Assembly (NCBI GenBank): GCA_034440635.1
Contig: JAOTON010000386.1
Location: forward strand, 1,839,001 to 1,903,000
Direction of reading: 5' to 3'
DNA: 64,000 nt
Source of the DNA: Lepas anatifera
Taxonomy: Eukaryota; Arthropoda; Thecostraca; Lepadidae
Each line of letters opens with the position of its first letter. Positions within the stretch are counted from its first letter, which is position 1. The notes under the pieces are model-generated. The model saw nothing but the letters and a program-made list of their open reading frames with translations. It made no database searches and was not told the DNA's origin. Below, piece after piece: positions 10,036 through 20,059 of the stretch. A program made the position numbers and the translations under genes.

Positions 10036-11556
10036 TCATGCATGGCATTGAGAAAAGTGGGTCACAATATCACCAAATCGTGGCGGGGGTCGCCTATTCC
10101 GGCGAAGCTTTTGTTTCTGGACATTTTCGATATTTTCGCCCGACCCGTCGTAACGGACCTGATTGTCTTCGGTCGCAGCAGGGGTTAACGCAGCTGGCTC
10201 AGCCCCCGAAATGGGCGAGTCATCAGGCCTCAAAACCGAGTCACATTTACTGACTTGCCAAGAGAAGTGTGGAGGCCCTTCGATCTTCCACAACCGATTG
10301 AAGTGAACCACCTTGAGAACCCCTTCTCCGATCTTCTGGATTCTGTAAGTGACATCAGACAACCTTTTTACTACTCGATATGGCCCTTCCCATGGCGACA
10401 TAAATTTTGGGCTTAGTCCTTTTTTACGTTTTGGGTTGTAGAGCCAGACCTGGTCTTCGGGCTGCAAAAGCTTTGTTGATGCCTTGGCGTCTTTTCTCAG
10501 TTTCATGGCCTGTGACGACAGCTGGAGATTGGTCCGAACGTGCGAGTGTGTCTCGCTCAACTTCTGTCGTAGATCTCTGACATAGTGTGTGGTGGTCTCG
10601 TGGATTTCGTTGTCTCCTGGCGGTCTCTCTATCATCAGATCTATGGGAAGCCTTAGGTCTCTTCCCATCATAAGTTGTGCCGGCGTATACTGTGTCGTTT
10701 CATGCTCTGCCGACCGGTATGCCATCAAAAGAAAGGGTAAGTGCTTGTCCCAATCTTCTTGCTTACCCTTACAGCGCTTAGCGAGCTCTTGCCCTAGTGT
10801 TCGGTTGAATCGCTCAACCATTCCATCCGACTCTGGGTGCATAGGCGTTGTTCTTGTTTTTTCAATACCGAGGATCTGACAACATTCCCTAAATACACAG
10901 CTCTCGAAATTTCGTCCCTGATCCGAGTGGAGACGTAGGGGTACGCCAAAGCGTGAGAAGAACTGCTCCACCAGGACCTGAGCGACTGTGGTCGCCTCTT
11001 GATTGGGTATAGCATATGCTTCTGGCCATTTGGTGAAATAGTCCATAGCGACTAGAATGTATCGATTTCCACTACTGGACACTGGGAACGGCCCGACGAT
11101 GTCTATTGCCACCCGTTCCATTGGTGCGCCGGCATTGTGGATCTGCAAAGGTCCTTGTGGTGCTCTTGGTGGTCCCTTCTTTGCTGCACAGACCTCACAT
11201 GTTCTGCACCATTCGGTCACATCTCGCCGCATGCCTACCCAATAAAACCGCTCTCGAAGACGGCAAAGAGTCTTCTTGGTTCCAAAGTGTCCACTTGATA
11301 CAGAACCGTGGCTTTCTGCCATGATTTCCTCACGTTTGCTTCGGGGAACCACTACTAACCACTTTAATCTTTGGCCATTGGGTGATTCCCACGCCCTCTG
11401 AAGCAATCTTCCGGACAGACGCAGCATGTCCCATTGTGCCCAGTACCGTTTGGTGACACCGCTTGAGGAAGCAACATCTTCCCACTGCGGTCGTTCACTT
11501 CCCTGCTCCATGAAGACTATCAAGGGAGCAAGGTCTGGATCAGTTCTCTGAGCCAA
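10036..11556 (-). CDS. gypsy integrase (pol C-terminal part)
   Basis: Inserts the cDNA into the host genome. The 506-residue frame shows an HHCC zinc domain (H83, H90, C117/C120 with C123 near), then the catalytic core: D152 in AIDIVGP, D212 in HSDQG and E248 in GMVERF, giving D,D35E spacing. The C-terminal part carries KVVHFNRLW and a basic RRNRRPPPRFGD tail typical of Ty3/gypsy pol ends. No in-frame ATG begins it: the frame opens at about 11556 by a shift from the RNase H frame, so it is part of pol and not a separate gene. All catalytic residues seen are intact. Confidence 0.9.
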   Translation of the reverse strand: MAQRTDPDLAPLIVFMEQGSERPQWEDVASSSGVTKRYWAQWDMLRLSGRLLQRAWESPNGQRLKWLVVVPRSKREEIMAESHGSVSSGHFGTKKTLCRLRERFYWVGMRRDVTEWCRTCEVCAAKKGPPRAPQGPLQIHNAGAPMERVAIDIVGPFPVSSSGNRYILVAMDYFTKWPEAYAIPNQEATTVAQVLVEQFFSRFGVPLRLHSDQGRNFESCVFRECCQILGIEKTRTTPMHPESDGMVERFNRTLGQELAKRCKGKQEDWDKHLPFLLMAYRSAEHETTQYTPAQLMMGRDLRLPIDLMIERPPGDNEIHETTTHYVRDLRQKLSETHSHVRTNLQLSSQAMKLRKDAKASTKLLQPEDQVWLYNPKRKKGLSPKFMSPWEGPYRVVKRLSDVTYRIQKIGEGVLKVVHFNRLWKIEGPPHFSWQVSKCDSVLRPDDSPISGAEPAALTPAATEDNQVRYDGSGENIENVQKQKLRRNRRPPPRFGDIVTHFSQCHA

Positions 11557-12848
11557 GTCAACCTCCCCCGTGGACCGGCCCCGCTGCCTGTGGTATCAGG
11601 AGCGGCAGTATCCACAGGCAGGGACTCGACCAGGGATGTAGTGACTCGACATTGCCCACCAGGAATGCTTTCTTTCCGTTGGCAGTACTTACACCCATCC
11701 TGGCACGGCCGGCGACTCAAACCATCCGCGTTGGCGTGTTTCTTGCCAGGCCTATGACATACTTTGAAGTGGTATTGCCCTAGCCTAGCCAACCATCTGG
11801 CTAACTGTCCTTCTGGATCTTTCAGGCTTTGTAGCCAACGCAGTGCGGAGTGGTCGGTCCTAATCGTGAATGGGGTGCCATAGAGGTAATGGTGAAAATG
11901 TCTGACAGACTCTACGATGGCCAGGAGTTCTCTTCGTGTCGTACAGTAGTTTTTCTCTGGTGAAGTTAGAGAGCGGCTGTAGTATGTTACAACATGCTCA
12001 GACCCGTTATGTGATTGAGAAAGTACTGCCCCGACTCCACATCCGCTTGCATCTGTGTCTAGAATAAACTCCTTTGCTGGGTCAGGATACGTCAGTACCG
12101 GCGTACTGGTTAAGGCGTCCTTCAGTTGATCGAAGGATTCAGAACAAGACTCATCCCATGAGAAGGACACTTTGTCCTTCGTAAGGGCATGTAAAGGCGC
12201 AGCTATCGAGGCGAAATCCTTGACGAACCGCCTGTAATAGGTACACAGGCCCAAGAAGCTACGTAGCTCCTTCTTGGTCGAGGGAACCGGCCAGTCTCTT
12301 ACTGCTTTTGTTTTCATCGGATCAGTCATGACGCCATCAGCAGAAACAATGTGTCCGAGGTAACAGACTTCCTGCCGGAAGAGATTACACTTCTTGGGAT
12401 TCAATTTCAAGTTTGCGGCGCGCATGCGCTGGAGCACCTCTCGCAAACGGTTCAGTTCGTCATCGAATGTCTTGCCGAAGACAATGACATCATCTAGATA
12501 GACAAGCAGTGTCCTCCAGTGAAGCCCTGAAAGCACAGCTTCCATAAGTCTTTCAAAAGTCGCTGGGGCGTTACACAGGCCGAATGGCATGACTCGCCAC
12601 TGCCAGAGGCCGCTGCTGCTCGAGAAGGCCGTTTTCATCCTATCCTGCTTGGAGACTGAGATTTGATGATACCCAGCCTTGAGGTCAAGTGTTGAAAACC
12701 AGTGTGCTCCAGATAGTGCGTCCAAGGTGTCATCAATCCTTGGTAGGGGGTAAGAATCCTTCACCGTTGAATCATTCAACAGACGATAGTCTACGCAGCA
12801 ACGTAGTGACCCATCCTTCTTTTTACGAGAACCAAGGGGGACGACCAT
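11520..12848 (-). CDS. gypsy reverse transcriptase and RNase H (pol middle part)
   Basis: Copies element RNA into DNA. In the 442-residue frame the first catalytic aspartate is in STLDLKAGY (about residue 55) and the YLDD box is at about 117-120. RNase H begins around 254 with ILDTDASGCGVG, followed by RRELLAIVE and TDHSALRWL, so its acidic residues are present. The frame is entered by a shift from the protease frame: a run of five T at 12820-12824 (A on the coding strand) lies where six would keep the conserved VKKKDGS motif in frame. That is a one-base loss or a sequencing error. It ends 36 bases inside the integrase frame. Confidence 0.9.
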   Translation of the reverse strand: MVVPLGSRKKKDGSLRCCVDYRLLNDSTVKDSYPLPRIDDTLDALSGAHWFSTLDLKAGYHQISVSKQDRMKTAFSSSSGLWQWRVMPFGLCNAPATFERLMEAVLSGLHWRTLLVYLDDVIVFGKTFDDELNRLREVLQRMRAANLKLNPKKCNLFRQEVCYLGHIVSADGVMTDPMKTKAVRDWPVPSTKKELRSFLGLCTYYRRFVKDFASIAAPLHALTKDKVSFSWDESCSESFDQLKDALTSTPVLTYPDPAKEFILDTDASGCGVGAVLSQSHNGSEHVVTYYSRSLTSPEKNYCTTRRELLAIVESVRHFHHYLYGTPFTIRTDHSALRWLQSLKDPEGQLARWLARLGQYHFKVCHRPGKKHANADGLSRRPCQDGCKYCQRKESIPGGQCRVTTSLVESLPVDTAAPDTTGSGAGPRGRLTWLRELIQTLLP

Positions 12849-13984
12849 GGACTGTTCGATCGCTCTATCAGCCCCTGATCACTCATGTCCCTGATCATTG
12901 TTTCTGCCTCTTTACGTTTGGAAATCGGGATTCGCCGTGGTGGGAGCTTGATCGGTTGGGCTTGTCCTGTCTCGATGCGATGCTGCACCAAATTTGTTTT
13001 GCCTAGGTCATGATCCCCTGACGAAAACGTATCCGCAAAGTCTCCAAGGAGTTTTCTGACCCCTCTGCACTGGTCTTCTGTAAGACCCTGAGAGGACCGC
13101 TCCATCAGATCCTCGAGGTGTTCCGGAAGCTGCCCATCTCCCAAACTGCTTTGCATGGTTTGCGATGAGGTCATTACCTCGACTGGCTCACATTGACCCA
13201 CATACGTACCGGCCTGCAATCTGATCGGTACTTTGGACAGGTTTGCTACCAACACTGGAATGGAAGAGTTGGCTGTGTCCACGATCGTGCGACCGACCAC
13301 AACGCCTGAGCGCCTCACATGGCCTGATTCCACAAGTCCTGGATTATCGAAACCCCGTCCCTCAGTACTACAGCATAGCAATGTCTCCGATTCAGGTCTC
13401 AGCGTCGTCGTCTCGAAAACTCTGACCCTTAGTGTCTTAGACGGGGGCTGGTCCACGTCACCCAAGGTAATTGGTACCGTGATTCCTCTGATTTTCAGTT
13501 CTTTAGCAGGAATATCTAATTTACACTCATTGAGCTGTAGATAATCAAGACCAAGGATGCAGGGTTCATCCAACTCATCTGCCACATAGACTTGAAGATT
13601 CGTGCTTATGCCATGAACAGTCAGCTCGATCTCTTTCGGACCCCAGAGAGTTGTGCACCGGCCAGTGACATCACAAAGGCCTTCCTCAATCCTTGGTAGG
13701 GATGATCCGTCTAGCAGATCACGTCGAAGGAGTGTTCGGTTTGATCCTGTATCCACAATAAGAGGCCATTTCCTCCCGTTTATGGTTCCTTCCACCTTTA
13801 GACTTTTAACCTCCTTTGAGCACCGCGAAGTCGCAACATGCCGGGACTTTTCTGGCACATAGACCGACTGTTGTCCCACACCGTCGGTCTCTACTCGTTT
13901 CCCGCGCTTGTTCTCTCGCTTGAGGTCGATGATCTCTGCGGACAGAATCGCTTGATGTGGCCAGATCGTCCGCAGAGCCAGCAC
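12791..13984 (-). CDS. gypsy protease and start of reverse transcriptase
   Basis: The 397-residue frame contains LIVDTGSNRTLL, the aspartic protease DTG motif, at about residue 75-86, and LGLDYLQ further on. Its C-terminal third is the lead-in to reverse transcriptase (PPRRIPISKRKEAE, then SPWSSPLVLVK). It terminates about 30 bases after the A-run frameshift, where conserved RT sequence continues in the next frame. It overlaps the gag frame by about 94 bases in a different frame, which would allow the usual ribosomal frameshift between gag and pol. The annotated start is simply the first available codon; true translation probably comes from gag. Confidence 0.85.
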   Translation of the reverse strand: MLALRTIWPHQAILSAEIIDLKRENKRGKRVETDGVGQQSVYVPEKSRHVATSRCSKEVKSLKVEGTINGRKWPLIVDTGSNRTLLRRDLLDGSSLPRIEEGLCDVTGRCTTLWGPKEIELTVHGISTNLQVYVADELDEPCILGLDYLQLNECKLDIPAKELKIRGITVPITLGDVDQPPSKTLRVRVFETTTLRPESETLLCCSTEGRGFDNPGLVESGHVRRSGVVVGRTIVDTANSSIPVLVANLSKVPIRLQAGTYVGQCEPVEVMTSSQTMQSSLGDGQLPEHLEDLMERSSQGLTEDQCRGVRKLLGDFADTFSSGDHDLGKTNLVQHRIETGQAQPIKLPPRRIPISKRKEAETMIRDMSDQGLIERSNSPWSSPLVLVKRRMGHYVAA

Positions 13985-15042
13985 CCGTCATCCCTTACCG
14001 AGTTTCGTGGCTGCACACGAGAACTCTTTTTCGGGAAATTGTTGCCTGACATCAGCATCTCTAAAGACTTGAGCCGTCTCTGTATGTCTTCTAGAACGTT
14101 GTATTCAGATCGATTCTGCTCATCCCTGATTGTGTTCTGTGGTGCGGAGTGACGTGCAGCGTACCCAGACGCAACATGCGTGCGTGGAGAAGGAGCACCG
14201 GCAGATTTCCGAATGGCTTCGATTTCAATTGCCCCCGCCAAAGCCTCCTGAAGAGTGGCGGGGCGCGACTGCCGAACCATAATCTGTAGGTCCACATCAC
14301 TCAGTGCCTCCAGAAACTGATCACATGCCAGAGAATCCCTCAGCTCTTGTGAGGCTGGAGGGAAAGCCTGAGAAGCAAGCTTCTCGACATCCCGGGCTAA
14401 TGCTGGCAGTGGCTCCCCGGCAGCTCGCAGCCTCCTACGGAACTGTGTCCGGAACCACGTATCCTGTCGACCACAGCCAAACCGCTGTTCCAGTGCGTTC
14501 AACAGACGAGCATAGTCCCGTTTATCCTCCAATGGAAGATGGGAAAATACCTCCAAAGCAGGTCCTCTCAAACAAGCAACCAGCTCACCCAGACAATCTG
14601 CATCGTTCCATGCGTGCATGGACGCAACGGACTCAAACTGTGCCTGGAACGAGAGCCATGGAACAGAGCCGTCATAATCTTGAGGTTTCGCAAAATGCCG
14701 CCCCGCCGCAGATGCACCGGAAGCCGAAGCAGTGGAGAGACTTCCTACAGGAAGAGGAGGCTGAGGCACGTTTTGAGAGCCGAGATCAACGTTTGTGCAA
14801 GCCAGGGATTTGGAGATGCCTTCCACCTGGTTTGTCAGTGCTGCATGGTTAGCAGCTTGCTCCGTCAGTGCCCTACTCATAGCATCCAATGTTTTAAGGA
14901 TCTGTTCATCCGAAGCAGAATAGTCTGAAACAGACGCTGCAACAGCTCCCTCCGCGTTGGAAACATGCTTCGAATTCTCCGATAGGGGTAGTTCACCTGG
15001 GTCATCCTCCGTTACCCTTACCTTCGAACGAGTTCCAAACAT
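13891..15042 (-). CDS. gypsy Gag polyprotein
   Basis: Structural protein that packages element RNA. I choose the ATG at 15042 (MFGTRSKVRV), about 30 bases downstream of the primer binding site. Longer upstream codons lie inside the LTR and are unlikely. The 383-residue product has a capsid-like core (RLLNALEQRFG, EKLASQAFP) and a CCHC zinc knuckle CWLCGRSGHIKRFC near the C-terminus. It overlaps the protease frame by 94 bases. No internal stop, so this frame is intact. Confidence 0.85.
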   Translation of the reverse strand: MFGTRSKVRVTEDDPGELPLSENSKHVSNAEGAVAASVSDYSASDEQILKTLDAMSRALTEQAANHAALTNQVEGISKSLACTNVDLGSQNVPQPPLPVGSLSTASASGASAAGRHFAKPQDYDGSVPWLSFQAQFESVASMHAWNDADCLGELVACLRGPALEVFSHLPLEDKRDYARLLNALEQRFGCGRQDTWFRTQFRRRLRAAGEPLPALARDVEKLASQAFPPASQELRDSLACDQFLEALSDVDLQIMVRQSRPATLQEALAGAIEIEAIRKSAGAPSPRTHVASGYAARHSAPQNTIRDEQNRSEYNVLEDIQRRLKSLEMLMSGNNFPKKSSRVQPRNSVRDDGCWLCGRSGHIKRFCPQRSSTSSERTSAGNE

Positions 15043-15071
15043 TATGACGTGACCGCAGGTGGGTTTGGAAA

Positions 15072-15087
15072 TAACTTCTGACACCAA
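15072..15087 (-). other. Primer binding site
   Basis: Minus strand TGGTGTCAGAAGT starts one base after the LTR end (ACATAACA). TGG matches a tRNA 3' CCA end. I do not assign the tRNA. Confidence 0.65.
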
Positions 15088-15088
15088 T

Positions 15089-15555
15089 GTTATGTTTGCT
15101 CCTACTGGCCACGCAGTAGAAGTAGAAGAAATATACCAAGTAGGACCCAAGTAACGTATAATTCCAGTAGAACACAACGTATAAGAGAAATTGGCCACTA
15201 TATTGGTTTTGGCGTCAATCAGTAATCAGGGATACACACTAACACCGAAAACAGTGAGAAACCACGGTGGGCAGGACTGGCCAATGCAATGCTCGGAGAT
15301 CCCAGGGCAATGCACAACAGTGTCCCAGGGCACAGCGCTCGGAGAGCCCAAGGCGGCGTGCGTACCCTCCCCCGTCTGGCACTCGGAGATCCCAAGGCAG
15401 CCAGCCAGAGAGAGAGAGAAGGGAGGACTTACCCCGAGTAGTCTCAGCCGACTACTGCCCACCCGTGGCTGCGCCCGACCTGAGGTCACCACGCTTGGTG
15501 CGCATGTCACGTGACAAAGACAGTGGCACCATCTAGCGCCGATACGGTCATTACA
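15089..15555 (-). repeat. gypsy 5' long terminal repeat, 467 bp
   Basis: On the minus strand it runs TGTAATGACCGT to ACATAACA, so it has TGT/ACA ends. Its downstream edge is fixed by the primer binding site, its upstream edge by the TGTAATG end next to a tRNA-like repeat. No second copy was found, so the boundaries rest on end structure only. Confidence 0.7.
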
Positions 15556-15564
15556 AAAATCACG

Positions 15565-15660
15565 CCGTTGACAAGAATTGAACACACGTCCGCTGGGGTA
15601 CCACGCTAACACTCTAATCACTAGACCAGCGCACGCGGTGGGCACAGTTGTTCAATACAG
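15565..15660 (-). mobile_element. tRNA-derived SINE head
   Basis: Minus strand TGGTCTAGTGATTAGAG (A-box-like) and GTGTTCAATTCTTG (B-box-like). Continuation is cut by the gypsy LTR ten bases downstream. Not a functional tRNA. Confidence 0.45.
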
Positions 15661-15689
15661 CTGCATAACACTGCTTTCAATGGGGCCAT

Positions 15690-15898
15690 TTTAAGTGTTG
15701 GAGATGGGTCACTTGCTCTGGCCTGGTGACCTGACGTGCGATAATAGAAACTTTAAATTTGGAGACAAGCAGCGCAATCAATGAAAAATAAGGTGTGCCA
15801 AGGACATGCGGCCGCGCTTCGCGGTGCGGTTCTCTAGGACCATCGGAAAACTCATAAAGGGTGTCCAAACACCACCATTCCTCTCGGACGAGGATTAA
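15690..15898 (+). mobile_element. TTAA-MITE terminal fragment (family C2)
   Basis: Contains GGTGACCTGACGT, AATAAGGTGTGCCAAGG, a GC hairpin (GCGGCCGCGCTTCGCGGTGC), GGGTGTCCAAACACC and TCGGACGAGGATTAA. This is the same order as the terminus at 43.54-43.68 kb, including a TCGGA hexamer-like motif before the terminal TTAA at 15895-15898. Confidence 0.6.
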
Positions 15899-16084
15899 TA
15901 CAATTATAATGTTCTCTACTACCCTGACAGCTCAAAACCTACTGGAAATGGGACATACATACATTTTGCTGACATTTAGCTTTCTAAGTTCAAGCATAGT
16001 TTTCCCTTCTAATAGCGCATGTTTAAAAAGCCATATCAGAATACCTGAGTGATGTAAAATAACTGAAGATGGGTCCCGTGGCCT

Positions 16085-17780
16085 GTTCTATGTCCACTTC
16101 GTTTTTCTGTCAGAAGGTCATTGTCATCTAGATGCTGGTAAACTCGCCGGAACATGACTTTTTAAAATATTTTTGATAAACTGCATAATATGCTAATGGG
16201 CCGATAGCCTGCCACATCGGCGGTACTACCATTATTTTTAAATATTGATTTTACGATTGCTACTTTCCAATCTTTTGGGAATATTCCCCCGGAATTGATT
16301 TGTTGAATAGTCGGGAGAGAGGTTCAACTATAATGAGATCGATTGGCTTGGTAAATATTGCTGGAATCCCGTCTATGGCCCGTAGATTTATTTTGGTTTA
16401 GGCTGTTAATTACTTTCAGGACTTATCTTTCTGTTATAGTGGTCATGTTAAACTGCGGTGCATCATCCCTCTGAATGTAAGGGAGATCACTATTTTCACT
16501 GTTGGCTAGCTCTATTTGGGCAGGAAAGTATTGGTTCAGAAGCTCGGCATTAGCTTTATCGTCTGTCACCAGGTCCCCATTGTTGTTTTGAAGAGGTGGA
16601 ATCCCCACTGTTTTAGACCTCCCGGACATCTGTTTTAATATTGAGTGGTATTTGTGAGTTGCGTGCTTTTTCTCCACAAGAAGCTGTGCATATTTACACA
16701 TTCTTTTACTCTTTAGTTGCTTTGTCAGTATGGTCACTTTGTTTCTAGAGCGCCTTCATCTGTCCCAGTCATAATTATTATTTTCGCCTGAACCTTGTTT
16801 AACTTGCCTAGCTTTTGCAATTTTGAACATTCTATCCCGTTTCCTGATGAATTAATTCTTTTAATTCATTTGTTATCCAAAACTTATCTTGAGAGGTGGC
16901 TGCTACAGTTTTCGTTGGAATGCAGTCTTTGGCGGTCTTGCACGACGTTTATGTAAATAAGGCAGTAGAAGTCTGTGCCATTTTCCAGGATGTCGTTCCA
17001 GTTCGTTGTCATTAGTCGATGCGTTAGTTTTTGAGGGTCGAGCTTGGAGTAATCACAGACGTTCTCACGTTGCATGTACATACAGCGGGGGCAGGTGCTT
17101 TACCTTTTATTGATACGTAAATTGGATAGCGGTCTAAGTTACAAAATGAGGAGAGCAGTCCACTCTCCGTCACTAGGTTGTTGCCAGATCTGAAAATTAG
17201 GTCACGTAGGCTATGGGTGTCAACCCTCCGTTCTGGTTGGGTCTGTGCTCTGCTGGGAGAGGGATAGTGAGTCGGCTCTTTTTAGTGAGTCGGCTCTGGT
17301 TTTCAGCTTCCACTCATTTGCCGAGATAGGGGGATGTTTTAGGGAAGTGTTTGCAAAAAGCAATTTTCAGCGTTGAAATCTCCCATTACGATGAGTGTGG
17401 TCGGGTTATACTTTTGTGCGTTGCTTAGACTCTCAGCAAAATGGAGTAAAAACTCCTCGAGATGGTCAGATGTAAGATTAGGTGGGATATAGGCACTACC
17501 ACCTAAGAGGACGGTTTTTGCAACCTAATTTTCGTTCAAATTCATTCTTCCTCTCCTATTTCCAGATCAGGAAGTTGCGTGGATGCCAGAGACGTATGAG
17601 AATACATGACCACCCCAGAACGATTCCTATGAAACACCAGATGACTTTGGAAAATTGTTAATTATAAAGCGACTTTGATCAAAAGTGCTATCAAGTTTAG
17701 TTTAGGAGAGAGCTAGGACTGTAATGCCATTGGATTATAAAAAAAGTTCCAGCTCAGTCACGCTTCTGGCCGGCGGTGAT
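16085..17780 (-). mobile_element. Dead non-LTR retrotransposon (CR1/jockey group)
   Basis: Minus-strand translation in three broken frames gives, in order, an endonuclease (TKLDSTF, then YIPPN and LIVMGDFN), a linker (NGDLVTDDKANAELLNQYF at about 16540) and reverse transcriptase N-terminal blocks (WKVAIVKSIFK, AGYRPISILCSLSKIF, RVYQHL) down to about 16085. The endonuclease GDFN and the RT YRPIS blocks identify a LINE of the CR1/L2/jockey type. Stops and frameshifts are frequent (for example in place of the E of ETKLD), and the catalytic RT block is missing because the copy ends before it. Confidence 0.75.
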
Positions 17781-18074
17781 AGAATTAGTATTGGCATGTG
17801 CTAGTTTAAAGTACTTTGTAGCCTCTTGGCGACCAGGATTAGTTTCGATTCTCGCCTTAATAGAATGAAAAGTTATTCTCGATGTATGGATACATTCCTG
17901 ACAGGCGCGTTAGCTCAGCTTCTGGTCGCACAAAGCAGGTGTCCGCCGGCCGTGATGGAATCGCTGGCGCCACGACGTGCCGGCGAAAAGGTCCGCCAGG
18001 GGGCGGCCGGATGCGGGGCGGTGCGAGGCAGCCCCCCCTCCCTCCAACAACAAGTCCAGTTCACCGGATGTGAC

Positions 18075-18735
18075 GACACAGCTTGCAGGATACAACATGG
18101 GAAAATTGAATGATTAACCGTCTAAAATTTTCCAAAACAGAAGCCCAGACTCAATTTTTTTAATTTTGTCCAAGTTGTTCCCAGTCCGTCTGCTGGAGTT
18201 GGAGTCCCACTAAAGTCATCAAGGGACTTATCACGGAGACCACGACCCCACCACCCAAACGAGCAACTCCCACAATGAAGTGTTAATTTAGAAGCCAAAG
18301 TCCCACAAAGCACAGGGACGGCCGCCCCGCTCAGGTCACCCTCACACCAGTCAGTTGCCAGCCGACCTACGTCAGGTAAACTATTGAGCCCCGGAGCGTC
18401 CCAGGGGAACCGATCCCAAGCCTGTACATGCACTGCCACTGCATATTTCTGAGCAGCGGGCTGGAACCCAACGCTCTACCAACTGAGCTACCGGGTCGGT
18501 TATTTGTTGCGTTCGGGATAAACTTGATTACCGTGCATTCTCACAAATTCGTAGGCAGGCAGTGCCATTAGAAGCAGTTTGACACACAGCTCAAAGGTGA
18601 AGAAATTCCTCCACCCCTGTGTGACGTCACTCGGGCGTGAAGGAATTCCTCCTGAGCGTACCTTTAAGTACAGGTATCCTGGTATCCTGGGTGTGAGACA
18701 CCGACCGCACTGCACAGGTGCACACAACACTGGTA
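18075..18735. repeat. Family G repeat split by a SINE
   Basis: 18075-18162 and about 18505-18735 together match the uninterrupted copy at 36885-37140 (GATTAAATATCC / GATTAACCGTC; GGATAAACTT-ATTACCGTG; ACGTACCTTTAAGTA). The middle is the SINE at 18163-18499. Family G is about 255 bp, non-coding, origin unknown. Confidence 0.7.
18163..18499 (-). mobile_element. tRNA-derived SINE, family S2
   Basis: Minus strand begins ACCCGGTAGCTCAGTTGGT, a strong A box, followed after only about 10 bases by GGGTTCCAGCCC, a B-box-like motif, so the tRNA head has lost its anticodon arm. The body is shared with copies at 25771-26077 and 43690-43889. The 3' end is A-rich, as expected for retroposition, and the copy interrupts a family G repeat. 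Confidence 0.7.
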
Positions 18736-18739
18736 GAGA

Positions 18740-19435
18740 AGTAGAGAGAAACTTGATACATTGTTAGTGAGAGTTGCGCAATAGTACACTGGTGGCAATG
18801 ACCTATAGTGCTAGCACGGGAGTACGTGTTTCATGTTTATGTCAGTATGCATCGAAAATCCACTGATAGTTATTTTGTAGAGAAACATATATACTCTGAG
18901 AAGCATAAAACGTTCTGCGTGAGTAGTACCGGTAAAGCGATCTCTTGCGGAAAGCGATCTCACTTATCCTACCATACCAAAAGGAAACACGACACGGAGT
19001 GGACAAAATACTCACGCCCACACACACACTACCATTAGTAGATTTTGCTGAGATAATGGCCTCGATAATTTGAACACTGTCCGTATGTCGGTTGTATTAG
19101 CACCTGTGCTCTCTGCCAATATAAATCTCGTTGCAGGATGCTTGTCTTTTACTAGAAAAAAACACACACATACACATGAGGACACACCGAGAGAACGTAA
19201 ATAAAATTCGTTGTCCGCAGGGGATCATCAGGAACAAAGCACAAGCACAAAATGCAAAAAATAAAATACATACAAACAGGGGGATATTCCGAGAAACCGT
19301 AAATGAGCATTGCCATGGTGTCCACAGGGAACATATAGAACAGGAAGTTCAGGAAGTTCACATATAGTTCAGGAAGATGAGCAGAGCAAACTGATAGTCG
19401 GTGAGATAGCATTCGATATCAATAGTGTGAAGTAA
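18740..19435. other. No recognisable feature
   Basis: AT-rich spacer with short chance frames. Confidence 0.4.
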
Positions 19436-19437
19436 AT

Positions 19438-19968
19438 TTATCTGTTGCGGCCTAATGAAGTCATACTGGCCTTACTTGATTCGACCCTGCCGCCCCCCGG
19501 CTCGTTACCGCGTCGGCGGCGCCACTGGTGCGCCACATTAGGTGCCGGGCCGCCGTCCGGTGTCGCCCCGGCAGCGGAGCCAGGGGCGGTGCTGGAGTTC
19601 GAGCAGAGTGGGCCACGGTGTCTGACACCACCTCCCCGCCTGACCGGTCCCTGAATCTCCTGGTGCTGGAGGGCTCGGAGATTCCACGTCGGCGCCCGAG
19701 CCCTCACTGGTTTCCTCCTCACCTGTTGGGGTGCCTGAAGCCGCCACTGATGCAGCTGACCCAGCCGGGACTGACGCACGGGCGGGGACAGGTCCGGCAG
19801 ACGGGGGTTCTGAGGCCCAACGGGTCCAGCGCCAGACTGGGAGCTGCGGGAGTGGGGCAGTTCGTCGGCTGCGTCAAGAGCAGGGTACTTGCCCACGAGC
19901 TTCCGTACATCAGTTGCACATCTTTTTATCTTCGTGGGTCCATCTCGGGCTCCCACCTTGACCTTCAT
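19438..19968 (-). CDS. Unrecognised basic, GC-rich reading frame
   Basis: From ATG at 19968 (AGAATGAAGG context) the frame gives 176 residues: a lysine-rich start (MKVKVGARDGPTKIKRCATD), then a proline/serine/glycine-rich, arginine-rich body. No domain I recognise. The sequence at 19485-19870 is clearly more GC-rich than its surroundings and is open on both strands, so high GC alone could explain the length. It may be the start of a retroelement or the first exon of a host gene. I do not assign a function. Confidence 0.25.
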   Translation of the reverse strand: MKVKVGARDGPTKIKRCATDVRKLVGKYPALDAADELPHSRSSQSGAGPVGPQNPRLPDLSPPVRQSRLGQLHQWRLQAPQQVRRKPVRARAPTWNLRALQHQEIQGPVRRGGGVRHRGPLCSNSSTAPGSAAGATPDGGPAPNVAHQWRRRRGNEPGGGRVESSKASMTSLGRNR

Positions 19969-20059
19969 TCTTCCGGAGTCCGTCCAACAGCCGCCAAGTG
20001 TTCCCTTCCTTTTCAACTCCCGGGCAGCTTATATTACTGCGCTATTGTATTTTGTGAGA

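Larger units (their letters stand above)
10036..15555 (-). mobile_element. Ty3/gypsy LTR retrotransposon, one LTR visible
   Basis: On the minus strand the order is LTR, primer binding site, gag, protease, reverse transcriptase, RNase H, integrase, the standard Ty3/gypsy arrangement. All domains are recognisable but pol is broken by two frame changes (near 12820 and 11570). No 3' LTR is found before the family B MITE at 9.09 kb, so this copy appears 3' truncated or rearranged. The 5' LTR abuts a tRNA-derived repeat at 15.57 kb, suggesting insertion into a SINE. Coding parts are otherwise well conserved, indicating a fairly young copy. Confidence 0.9.

Noticed and set aside
12800..12848. Programmed frameshift in gypsy pol
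   Set aside because: The shift is in the middle of the RT lead-in at an A-run; a one-base loss or sequencing error is simpler.
10589..14928. Plus-strand reading frames across the gypsy element
   Set aside because: They are antisense shadows of gag and pol with no motifs of their own.
18440..18499. Functional tRNA gene
   Set aside because: A box is strong, but the anticodon arm is deleted and the sequence continues as the S2 SINE body.
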